Origin: Epithemia pelagica
Taxonomy: Eukaryota > Bacillariophyta > Bacillariophyceae > Surirellales > Surirellaceae
Assembly: GCA_946965045.2 (NCBI GenBank)
Contig: OX337228.1
Span: forward strand, 3,224,001 to 3,288,000
Reading direction: 5' to 3'
DNA length: 64,000 bases
Numbering within the stretch: position 1 is the first letter of the stretch; every line of letters starts with the position of its first letter. Of the stretch, positions 28,875-39,100 are shown piece by piece. The position numbers were made by a program, and so were the translations under genes. The notes under the pieces are model-generated. The model was not told the DNA's origin, searched no databases, and worked only from the letters and a program-made list of their open reading frames with translations.

Positions 28875-31800
28875 TCACAAGGTTGTAACCTCCACTGGGT
28901 ACTCAGGAGTTTCACTGTGTCCAGTCTCATCAGAACCTTCACCATTTTCAGCTTGCTTGTCAGGTTCGTTTTGAGCATCAGAGATTGGGCTACTAGGTTC
29001 ATCCTCTTTGTGTTGTCCAAGCGATCCCTCAGAATCGCCGTGAGGACCGTCTAATTGGTCCTCCGTGTCAGAGGGCAATGTTGTCCCTTCAGTCTCAGCT
29101 TCTGAATCTTGTTCTGACGACTGAGGTCCTCCACTAATATTATATTCCAATGACCGTTCCAGAACATTCACTAACGTGAACTCCCATGGTTGCACACCGT
29201 CAAGCGCATTCAATTTTTGGGTCATGGCTTCGGCCTCCAACAACATTCTTTGTTTCCCTTCGTCTGTTCGTGGATATTCAAAACCAGCTAAGGGTTTCGG
29301 TGTTGAATTATCAGTTTGAGGCTGGGTTCGCCGAGATGCTGACGAGAACAGGGCTGGGATTTTGTTGTCTACATAGGCAAATATCCTTGAGAAGACATCT
29401 TGTAGATGCTCTGGAGGAAGCAGGCTGTAGAGCACGTGGTGCATCTTTCGAGTATTTGATGATATTCCCTCCAGGAAAACACAGCAAACGACACTTCCGT
29501 CTTCCTCTGTGTTATTGTCACGGGCGCGTCGGTCGAAATCTGTACCATTCAACTTCGGAGCAAGGTGGTGTTCAATTATTCCACCAATAATAGTGACAAA
29601 TTTGTTCAACACCTTCTCGTTATGTTCTCCGTACTCTTTCTTGATCTGATCAATATCATTCAGTAATCTGTGCTGCTTAGCAGGCAACTGTGCCATCAAA
29701 GAAGCCCTGATGTTTGGCAGAATGGAGATAACCATACCAAGGCATTGCGTTACAAGGGATAGATGCTTGGCATTTATTGACTTTAAACGCGCTGCAGAAT
29801 GGATCGCCTTGGCCCCCAGGACCAATTGGGTCGTCCGGGAATTGAAAAGGCGAAGTAAATCTGCGACTTTCGCTACAATGGTCAGTGTTGATCCAGAGAA
29901 ATGAGCAGCCGCTGAAAGATTTCCGATCACCATTTCCACAAGGAGGAGACAAGACCACACGACTTTATATCGCACACCATTCACTTCCACCTCTTGTTGT
30001 TTCTTCTCTAGAATAATCTGACTATCAGTATCGGCTGGACGCGAAACAAGCGCTCTGCCCGTAGACAATCGCGTTAGAGCTGCTTGTCTCTCCGTGGAAA
30101 CGTCGCACTGAGCCCACCTCTCCGAATCTAGCGCGGCCACCAACGCAGACATATTGCTGTCGTGATTCCTTTCAATGAAGGACTTCGCTTGTGCAAGTAA
30201 CGCGCTTCGGAGTGAATGTGGTCTATAGCTGGTCACCTCTTCAACACTCGATGCAAAGGAACAACATTTATCCCAAAGTCGTTTCATTTCCTCAAGACTT
30301 AGAAGCGAATGAGCGTCCTTGCGCAACCGCAGTAATTCCGAAATGGACTTTGATGCAAGCTCTCCAGCCCCAACTACAACAGATGCCATCGGTGATACAG
30401 CTGTTGCGGAGCTATCTGACTGACCCTGATTCGGGATGCCACCACCCTTCTCATCCTGGAAATCAAATTCTCTCTTGACACAGAATACGTCCACGGCTGA
30501 AGCCGATGACATCAACGAGAGGAGCTGCTCCATTGTCATGTCCATGCAGTCGAGAAACCGTTCATGGGTCATGCCAGTGGCACCAGTTGCCGCGCTGTCA
30601 GCGAATTCAGCGACGACAGTGCGGACGGTCAAACGCATGACATCTTGTAGTCTGGTGTTGTATGCTTGAACCGTTCTGCGTAATCCTTGGCACTTCTTCA
30701 ATGCATCAATAATGTCTTCGACCCGAGAGACACTCGCCGCCGTTGGCGTAGAGCCACCACTTATACCAAGTGGTGCCACATTCACCACGGTATATGAGGT
30801 TGACGTTGCCGTCATATTTGAGTTCCAATCCAGAAACGACTCCACAAGTTCGTCTCGCAAGTTAGTGACAATGAGCTCTTCGTATTGGTCAAGCTGCTTC
30901 GCGGCCCCTTGCAAGGCTTGCAACTGCGACAAATTGCTCTGTTTCAACTTTTGCCGCCCAAAAGAAACCTGGTCAAGTGCAGTCAAATCGTCTGCAGCCG
31001 AAAGGTGACCTGCGATACTTGCCTTGCAGCGGACGAGCTCGTTGGCAGAGTCCAACAATTCAACCACCGACTGCCATTCCTGTATTTCAGCGTGATCCGC
31101 GGGAACCGTTTGCATAGGAGTCACCGTCTCTTTCTGCAGCAAATTTACCGTTGTTTCTAGAGAAGTGACGTCATCGAGAAGAGACTTGATCCATTCTTGC
31201 AATGTTGCGAATCGAATGGATTCTTCAAAGAAAGCATGCGATTGCTCCCTCACAGCATCGAGAAGCGCGATTTCGACTCTGTCAAGCCAAGGATTGAGGG
31301 AATCTGGAGGGACAAGTGGGAACCACCTATGAACAGATGTTTCTTTCAAAGCAGCCATACTCGTTTTGTCTTTGTCCATCACGGCCTCCATCTCCTGGTC
31401 CTCTGCAAAGAAGAGGGAATTGAACGTTTCCGGTTCCGTCAAATCAAGCTCTATCATGTCCTTCCAAAATATTGCAGGAATCTCTTGTTTTAGAATTGCG
31501 ACACTGTCAGATGCTACAGAGGGTGGCGTAGAAGAGGTTTCCGCTCCAGTGGTACCTTTTTGCGGTGTTTGAAATGTCGTGGAACTGTTGACTTCCATCT
31601 GTTTCTGTACACCTTGTATCTCACGAAACTTGTGAGCCAGAATCCCAGATTTTGACAAGTACGATTGCAATTCATTCATCGAAGACTGAGAAGTATGAAG
31701 CTCTGCTGGCAGTTCTCTGAGCTGCGATTCAGGTATATCATCGCCAGCTGAATATGGATCCTCTTCCAGAATTTTGCGCGACCATTCCTCCAATCCTTGA

Positions 31801-32366
31801 TTTAACACTTCCAACTGCTCCGTTGCGTGAAACAATGTAGATTCAAGTTGGTAGTATGTCTCTTGGAGTATATCTGCACCCGAATTTATCGCACTAGGTT
31901 CGGTAGTTGGCTGTTGCTGCTCTGGTTGAGAAGACGAGAAAGACTGCGGCGAAGAGAAGAGGGAGGCGGAGATACTTCTCCCTCCATGCAAGCTACTCCT
32001 GCTTCCATGCCTGCTGTGGGATGCTCCATGTCGGCTTGGTGTCAAACCTTGTCCGCCATACCTTCCATGATAGCTCGAGCTCGAGAACGTCAGATCATGT
32101 GGGTTCCCTCGTGGATTCGCAATCACTTGCAGCAAATTGAACCCATCTAGGTAAACGTCACCACCATCAAGCGCATCCAATACCTGGTCAGCTTGTGTCA
32201 TAGCCACTAAGCGAGGGTCCGTTTGGGAGGGCCGCATCTCGGGAGATGGAACTGCATCATCTCCATTCTCGGATCTCCTCATGGACTGCGGTGATGACGC
32301 TGTATCAAGCGATCCATCCTGACTTCCGGTAGCAAATTCATCCATACTCTGGGCTTTCCTTGACAT
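28875..32366 (-). CDS. VPS54: GARP complex subunit VPS54
   Basis: 1,163 residues, single exon. The N-terminal third is Ser/Gln-rich, then IPAIFWKDMIELDLTEPETF matches the VPS54 entry motif (IP-x-IF ... FDL-x-x-P-x-TF), and a long coiled-coil-like core follows (LQETYYQLESTLFHATEQLE and the Q-rich helices). The C-terminal VPS54 domain is clear: VNGVRYKVVWSCLLLVEMV, LLRLFNSRTTQLVLGAKAI, LKSINAKHLSLVTQCLGMVI, MHHVLYSLLPPEHLQDVF. GARP tethers endosome-derived vesicles at the trans-Golgi. Compared with other family members it has a long acidic C-terminal tail (SSEQDSEAETEG ... DEPSSPISDAQNEPD). Start: the ATG at 32366. Confidence 0.93.
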   Translation of the reverse strand: MSRKAQSMDEFATGSQDGSLDTASSPQSMRRSENGDDAVPSPEMRPSQTDPRLVAMTQADQVLDALDGGDVYLDGFNLLQVIANPRGNPHDLTFSSSSYHGRYGGQGLTPSRHGASHSRHGSRSSLHGGRSISASLFSSPQSFSSSQPEQQQPTTEPSAINSGADILQETYYQLESTLFHATEQLEVLNQGLEEWSRKILEEDPYSAGDDIPESQLRELPAELHTSQSSMNELQSYLSKSGILAHKFREIQGVQKQMEVNSSTTFQTPQKGTTGAETSSTPPSVASDSVAILKQEIPAIFWKDMIELDLTEPETFNSLFFAEDQEMEAVMDKDKTSMAALKETSVHRWFPLVPPDSLNPWLDRVEIALLDAVREQSHAFFEESIRFATLQEWIKSLLDDVTSLETTVNLLQKETVTPMQTVPADHAEIQEWQSVVELLDSANELVRCKASIAGHLSAADDLTALDQVSFGRQKLKQSNLSQLQALQGAAKQLDQYEELIVTNLRDELVESFLDWNSNMTATSTSYTVVNVAPLGISGGSTPTAASVSRVEDIIDALKKCQGLRRTVQAYNTRLQDVMRLTVRTVVAEFADSAATGATGMTHERFLDCMDMTMEQLLSLMSSASAVDVFCVKREFDFQDEKGGGIPNQGQSDSSATAVSPMASVVVGAGELASKSISELLRLRKDAHSLLSLEEMKRLWDKCCSFASSVEEVTSYRPHSLRSALLAQAKSFIERNHDSNMSALVAALDSERWAQCDVSTERQAALTRLSTGRALVSRPADTDSQIILEKKQQEVEVNGVRYKVVWSCLLLVEMVIGNLSAAAHFSGSTLTIVAKVADLLRLFNSRTTQLVLGAKAIHSAARLKSINAKHLSLVTQCLGMVISILPNIRASLMAQLPAKQHRLLNDIDQIKKEYGEHNEKVLNKFVTIIGGIIEHHLAPKLNGTDFDRRARDNNTEEDGSVVCCVFLEGISSNTRKMHHVLYSLLPPEHLQDVFSRIFAYVDNKIPALFSSASRRTQPQTDNSTPKPLAGFEYPRTDEGKQRMLLEAEAMTQKLNALDGVQPWEFTLVNVLERSLEYNISGGPQSSEQDSEAETEGTTLPSDTEDQLDGPHGDSEGSLGQHKEDEPSSPISDAQNEPDKQAENGEGSDETGHSETPEYPVEVTTL

Positions 32367-32766
32367 GATTGTTGTTCAAAGTGGTCTTTCGTTTCGTCGT
32401 CGGTTAGAACAACAGGGGGTGTGGTGTTGGGGTTCTAGGATTTTGCGTTGGAGGTGAACCCTCCCCCTCTCATGATATGCGACTATAACACGACAAGACC
32501 GTGCTTTCATCAGAATTCAGAACGCCCTGGCGTCTACAATACAATATGTTGTAATAATAAGGCCCTTGTAGTAGGTGGGAGTAGTAGACGCGCACCGTAC
32601 TCCCAAAGGACCGGCAGACGCGCCAGCACGTACGCCCGTACGATGCATGCGGGAAGTCGTTTAGGCTTTGGAACTAGCTGTTGCCTCCAAACGAATCAAT
32701 TGACGAAACAAAGGAACGGAGTTGTCCCTGTCCATTCTGAAGAAGTAGAAATCAACCTTTGACACA

Positions 32767-33486
32767 ATGGCGGATCCCAACACTCCCTCGTGGCTCCAAG
32801 AAGACAATACCCCATCTGCTCCGGCCGTAGATTCTACGGTTGCCGCATCTGGACTCCCAGCAGCCTCAAACGGAGCCAATGCCAACAGCAAATCATCAAG
32901 CACGACCGAGATGAAGAGTTCTGCCACGGAGGATGACCCCGATCTCCCTGGTGTCATTTTGACGATGCGCCTCGCTAATATGGGAGCGTCCATTGCTCTC
33001 ATCGTTTGTGCGGTGAGTGGAACAGAGTTGTGCCGTTGGTGGTTTTGAGAACTTTTCTCTAACTTGCGTGGAGTCCATTTTATTTTCTTGTCATAGATCC
33101 TCGAAATGGTCTCGATTCCAAAGATATCTGGATTTGTTCTTGCAATTTATGCTTGCCTGGGAGGAACCCTTATCTGCTGTTTAGAAACGCAGCTGAAGTT
33201 CTTGCGTGTGATGATTGCTGTGAACTTTGGATTTTTATTCGATTCGATTTGGCGTTTCCTGTTTTATTTGCTGCTGGGATCAGTCGCCTTTACGTTTGAT
33301 GGATTGTTTGGAATGGTGGTAGGGGGTCTTTTCGTTGGCGTTGCTTTCTTCAACACGTATGTGCTTTGTCGATATCCTTCCTACCGACGTATTCGCGAAG
33401 AGATTGCTCGCGAAGAAGACAAACGGATCGAAGCCCGCATCAGCAAGGAGGTGAAGCGTCAAGCTGTGCGCCAAATGACGTCCTAG
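32767..33486 (+). CDS. COPI-associated four-helix membrane protein, two exons
   Basis: Exons 32767-33012 and 33097-33486 with an 84-nt intron (GTGAGT...TCATAG); 211 residues. The join gives IALIVCA-ILEMVSIPKISG, continuous within the first hydrophobic helix. About four membrane segments follow (FVLAIYACLGGTLICCLE, LRVMIAVNFGFLFDSIW, FLFYLLLGSVAFTFD, GMVVGGLFVGVAFFNTYV), the layout of the COPI-associated protein family, small Golgi vesicle membrane proteins. The N-terminus is Ser/Ala-rich and cytosolic; the C-terminus is a charged helix (EEIAREEDKRIEARISKE). Family assignment rests on overall pattern rather than a unique motif. Confidence 0.75.
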
Positions 33487-33674
33487 TTATGCTGATAGCA
33501 TGTTTATGAATTCTTATAAAGAAATGTGCATGAAATGATATTGTACTTCCCCGAAGGATGCTCTGATTCCATTGACATTCGCTAAGCGCTCTCATGGTTG
33601 ATTCTTACTCCTAGCTAGAAGTACTCCTCTAGCTAGAGAATTTGCATGCTGAGAATTGGGTAGTCCAGCTAGCT

Positions 33675-33703
33675 AAGATCCTGCCATTTGGGGGCAGGAT
33701 CTT
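33675..33703. promoter_or_regulatory. Perfect 11-bp stem hairpin upstream of the SLC4-like gene
   Basis: AAGATCCTGCC, a 7-nt loop ATTTGGG, then GGCAGGATCTT form a perfect inverted repeat 113 bp before the chosen start codon at 33816. It could be a leader-RNA hairpin or a protein-binding dyad. Directly upstream are CTAGCTAG repeats (33612-33675) and a TACTCCTA octamer (33606). Confidence 0.55.
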
Positions 33704-33815
33704 TTGGAAGTTCAATAGCTCTCTGCTTCCGACTTCCGACTTCTTTTCCATCTGCCCAGTCAAGATCAATCTATGGTCGTTGTTTCCCCGGGAATTCCAC
33801 CTTCATTCTCCTGAC

Positions 33816-35886
33816 ATGCAGATAACGATGAAGGTCCAAGAGTGTCTTCTGGCGCTAGTTATTCTTCACAATGGAGTCGAGGCATTCCAAAGCGGAATCA
33901 ACTCTGGGTTCGCTCCTCGGCCGAGTGGAATAGTTTCACGGGATCTTTGGTCTGTTCCATCGTCACCGAATCGACCTACGGGGTCACGACGAGTTGACAT
34001 TGCTTTTCAAAAAGGTCCAACGAACGATGCGATGAAATATGCAATCGAAAACTCTGCGATGCACTCGGTAGACATTGCAGCAACAGAGGTCGAAGGTAGC
34101 GACAGCAACGACGAGGAAAAGCTGTTTGAGTCGTTTGGCAAAGGGATCGTTCGTGACTATAAGGCCCGCATGCCATTTTTCTGGAGTGACATCAAGGACG
34201 GTCTCAACGCACAATGCTTAGCTGCGACCATGTTTCTCTTCTTTGCTTGCTTGTCCCCGGCGGTCGGATTCGGTGCGCTCTATGAGACTGCAACCGGTGG
34301 CGCTATTGGAACAGGTGAGTCTTGGTGGGCGTGGTTCTACTGCAGCTCAAATTTGTTAGCGTCTTTCAAAGAGGGTTTGTTTCTCAAAATCGTGCATTTC
34401 CATGATCTTGTGGATTCTACAAACAGTTGAGATGGTCAGCTCGACTGCTTTATGTGGTCTCATTTATGCATTGACGGCTGCACAACCATGTACCATCATC
34501 GGATCAACAGGGCCTGTTCTTTCGTTCGTGGTGTGCCTTGCGCAACTTGCAAAATCCATGAAATTGCCTTTTTTACCATTGTATGCGTGGACGGGTCTGT
34601 GGACATCATTCATTCTCTTCACGTCTAGCGTCACGTCGGCATCCAGCTTGGTCAAGTACCTCACGCGCTTTACAGATGAGATCTTCTCGACCTTGATTAG
34701 TGTCATCTTCGTGGTCGAAGCCACAGCTGGTGTATTGAGTAGCTTCTCTGGTCCTTTGACAACTGCACTTCTTACGGTGATTTGTGCTTCTACGACATTC
34801 ATCGTTGCTACACTCTTGAAGAAAACTCGTCAATCCAGTTTCTTCAATAAAACTGTTCGGAATTCTGGTATGTGCATCAATCTTAGTTTTCACAAACTTC
34901 ACTGGAACTTAAGTCTCATCTTCACTTTCATTACAATCAACAGTATCCAATTTTGCTCCAACCATCGCGGTGGCTGTTGCATCTTTCTTTGCCTGGTGGG
35001 CACGTGCCTCCCATGGAGCTGCTGCTGCTCTCCCGTCATTGGCGATGCCACAATCATTTGGCACAACATCGGGCCGCCCTTGGCTTGTTCCAATTTTTGA
35101 CCTTCCAGTCTGGGCTAGGTGGGCGGCCGCAATCCCTGCCCTCATGGTAAGTGAATGTTTCGCGTTTTACTAAAGACCTCGTCCAAATGCACCGAACAAC
35201 TCATCCCTCTTGTTTCGCCACAGGCAACGGTACTCCTTTTCCTTGACCAAAATATAACAGTAAGGCTTGTGAACAATCCACGATGGAGCATGAAGAAGGG
35301 CCGTCGTGACAACAACTACATAGATGGCATGCATTTGGATATGTTGGTCATTTCTATCTTGACAGCAGTTCAGTCTTTGCTTGGTATCCCATGGCTTGTT
35401 GCTGCAACTGTTCGATCGTTGTCACATGTCGGAGCCCTCGCAAAGTACGAGGGTGAAAAAGTTGTGGGAACATTGGAACAGAGGGTTTCTGGGGCTGCCA
35501 TTCACTCCTTGATTGGCATGTCCATCCTCTTTGACGGTCCCAGGCGGCTGTTGACCAAAATCCCATTACCCGTCCTTTTGGGTCTGTTTATGTACTTGGG
35601 TACAACCACCCTTCCTGGCAATGAGATGTGGGAGCGATTCCTGGACTTGTTTAGGGACATGAAGAGTGCTTCCCAAAAACGGTGGTCATCTGCCGTCCCA
35701 CAACAGGTGTCGCGGAATTTCACCTTGATTCAGCTCGCATGTTTAGGGGCAATGTTCTTCGTAAAAGAATCGCCAATTGGAGTCCTTTTTCCCGTACTTA
35801 TAGCTCTTCTTGCTCCAATCCGGTTCGGACTGGAGAAGAACAACATCATCAAGAAGCAATATATGGATGTGCTTGACGAAGACTAA
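33816..35886 (+). CDS. SLC4-type bicarbonate transporter with plastid-type leader, four exons
   Basis: Exons 33816-34314, 34427-34867, 34944-35146 and 35224-35886 (introns 112, 76 and 77 nt); 601 residues. Each join restores membrane sequence: GAIGT-VEMVSSTALCGL, VRNS-VSNFAPTIAVAV, AIPALM-ATVLLFLDQNITVRLVN. DQNIT, then GMHLDMLVISILTAVQSLLG and IPWLVAATVRSLSHVGAL, are the SLC4 anion-exchanger signature regions; about 12 membrane spans are expected. The start at 33816 gives a signal peptide (MKVQECLLALVILHNGVEA) cut before FQSG, an ASAFAP-like site with F at +1, so the protein may enter a plastid membrane and move bicarbonate for the carbon-concentrating system. A second ATG at 33828 is equally good. 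The long cytosolic N-domain of animal SLC4 is missing, as in other algae. Confidence 0.85.
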
Positions 35887-36126
35887 ATCAATTTGAACAA
35901 ACGGGTTAAACTAAAGCAATTCTTCAAAATTGGGTTCCACGACACGCGTGGTGGAGACAAGGCTAGCATACGGATACTACAAATACTCCTACAAAATACC
36001 AATACCACACCATTTTGCGCTATCCATTGAAGTAAAGTCGTGATTGAAATCTACTATGCCACAAATTGGGTGCTAGGTGAAGAAAGGATCTGTGTCAATG
36101 GCGTAGGAGTATCCGTATCCAGTATA

Positions 36127-39100
36127 CTAGTCGAACATGTTCTCAAGATCAGCGTCATCCTCGTCATCATCTTCTTCAAGTTGGACGAAACTTAAGAAGT
36201 GCTGTGGTCGATGGCATTCCGCATAGAATCTTTCCGGTACATCCATTCTCAACGAATAGTCCATTCCTTGATGATGCTTTACTCCCTGAAAGTTGTAGTT
36301 CCATCCCAGGCCGCTCTGAGGAACCAAAAAGACACCCTTGAAACGGTCACTGAGTAACATTTGCACTTTCTCGAAGCACTTCGATGAATACGACTCCGTG
36401 TTTGTGCCACCGGAGGAGCTGCGATTCTGTTCTCCCCACTCTAAACCTTCTTTGGTGACACGATAGGCCGTCAGCGAGCATGAGCCTTGTGTAAAAGAAG
36501 TGGTGATAATGATCTCATCTTTCCCTGTCCAGGAATCGGCATAACTTTTCACCATCGATGTATGTGCAACAACATCCGAGGCGGACAGAACTTGCATGCC
36601 GTTTTGGATTATTTCGTTTGGTTGCGTGTGAATCCACCCTAGAGGCTGCATGTCTGAAAGTAAGTCGTGTTCTGGAAGTTTCTTCGGGAGCGTAACCGAT
36701 TGGTGGTTTCCCACCTGTGGTACCAGCACAACAACGCGTACTTCTCGAACTTCTTGTGAATGTTCTGGAGTGACCCCGTAAAGATAGCCTGCAACCTGGG
36801 TTCTCAGATCCGCAACCGTTATAAATTTAGAGAGCAGATTTTTCGGAACAACGTATGTTAAACCATCCTCAACAATATCTTCTGATGACACATAAATGTG
36901 TTTAGTTCGTAAGTGAAGGTTTGTAGCGCTTATGGCACGGACGCGCCAATCGGTCTTGCTGTGGAAAGTTGCGGCTTCGTACTGAGTTGTTGTAGTTACC
37001 ACGATCTGTTCCCCCTGTGCGTTTGTCGTTTTGGTGGTGGTAGCTGTCATCTGTGACTGTTCTCGAGCTTGAGCCTCAACTTCGGCCACCTGTTGACGTT
37101 GAACAGATGGAGGTGCTATTTCCATACCCAAAATAATGTCGCGAATCTCGCTTTGAGTGAGACTTGACACATTAACATTGTTCTTTTTGCCGTAATCAGC
37201 CAGGATCAAATCCTTGAGGGCCACCTCGACCTTGATCCACTGCTCATCTGTTAGAGTAGGCCATATGTGGTGAGGTTCAGTAAAGACGCTAGTGTCGGGG
37301 CGCAGAATCTGCTTCACTTTGTCCGTGTTGACATGAAGACCACGAAGGATCAGAATCAGACGGGAAAAGGCGGTGTAAGAAGAAATGCTTTTCAGCCAAT
37401 CGTCATATATATTGAAAAGTACCATCTGAGGTTCGGTCGCCCTCAAGATAAGATCACCAAACTTCTCTACTTTCAATGCAGCTTGGAACGGAAGAGCTAG
37501 TTCAGATCCCTTCAAAACAATGTTGGGAAAATCTAAACAGTGAACTTCGAGAGGATCAAGCATGCCCTTTCGGGTGACAATGATCTGTTTCGGCTGTTCT
37601 TCGATGGGAAGAGATCTTATCAAGGCTGCAACTTCTTCAGCAGTTTTCCATTTCGCAAGTTGAGAGAGACGCTTCTGTCCAGCCCAAACGCTAGTGTGGA
37701 TGATCTTTAGAAACAACTGGCCAGTTCTTGGGTTGAATATGAAAATTGCTCCGTTGATCGGTTTTGTAGTCAGGTTGCCTTCGAATGTCTTGTGGATCGT
37801 CACTCTGTAAACGTTGGAATCATCAACAAAGAGCGTAATGTTGTTGCTGAAAAGTTCTCCGTAGTTTTGCGAACTAAGGTACGGCTCTGTAGGTTCGCTG
37901 GAGTACAATTGCAACCCCTTTCGTATTCTCTCACGTAACACATACAAGGCAGGATTCGCCTTCATTATCTTTGCCATCGCTTGCTGTAAAAGGGGTTTCC
38001 CACCGGGTATGTAGTTACCATACCCAGAATACAATGAATAAGCCAAGTCGACGGCGAGCAGGCAACCACACGGCGACGGGTATATACTCATGTTGTCGGT
38101 AGTATAATCCAAGAATTTGGAACGTGCGAATCGCTCTATGTCATGCGAGTCGAAATCACCCCACCTCAGCTGTACGTCAAGCCAATATTTGTTCGACAAA
38201 GTCCCATCAAAGTCATCCACTCTGTCGTGCAACAGGCTAGGTTTTGAGGCCTGCCATTTGTACGCAGCGAAAAGAACAAGATCGGCACAACTGCTATTCA
38301 TTTTGTATGACTTCCGTGGGTGGATCGTCTCCTTCTGCACACTTTCAATCTCCAGTGCGTCTAGTTCCTGATCTAGAACCTGAACAAGGTCCATTACTAT
38401 ACTTTCGTGGATCTTTTGCCACAAATGAGCCCGGAATATTTGAATAAGTGAAATCTTTAGGGTTGGGATCTTTCCATGCCTGTGGTTTTTCAAAGTGACA
38501 CAAACAAGTGAGTTCGAACAGTGGACCAGAAACAAAGAGACTAAGAATAGCGAAGACGCGATATGTACATACATGAAAATGCCAGTAAGGTCAAGCTGAA
38601 CCTGGAAACCAACATAAACGTTCGCACGGTTGATAGTCGGTGACCACCATAACGTAAAACGCCGATTCGGAATCTGTGTCAGACCACTTCGTTGAGCATT
38701 TGTTAGCTTCTTGAATTTCATGCTTTCTTCAAATCCAGAGGCTTTCTCCCAGAACAACCCTTCCCATGTTGGGAAATATGTGCCTTTGAAAAGGCTGTGT
38801 TCCAGGATGCCTTCTACTCCTCCAAGAGCTTGAATCATGTCCGTCCGATAAGAATTCAGATTCCAAAGTTTTCCGTCATGTCGTTGGTGCGTCCACCAAA
38901 ACGGATTATTGCGAAGAATATGGTACTGTTTCATCTCTTCTCTACAACGCCAACCACGATCATACGCTAATGTGTGCCTGTCCTTGGAGAACAGCGTGTT
39001 GATTCGAGGAATGCCCCGATCCCACGAGTCTTCTAAATCTTCAAGTGTCAGACGTCGGTTCTGGGTGTTTGCTTCTTGACGTTTGAGTGCGTATTCAGCC

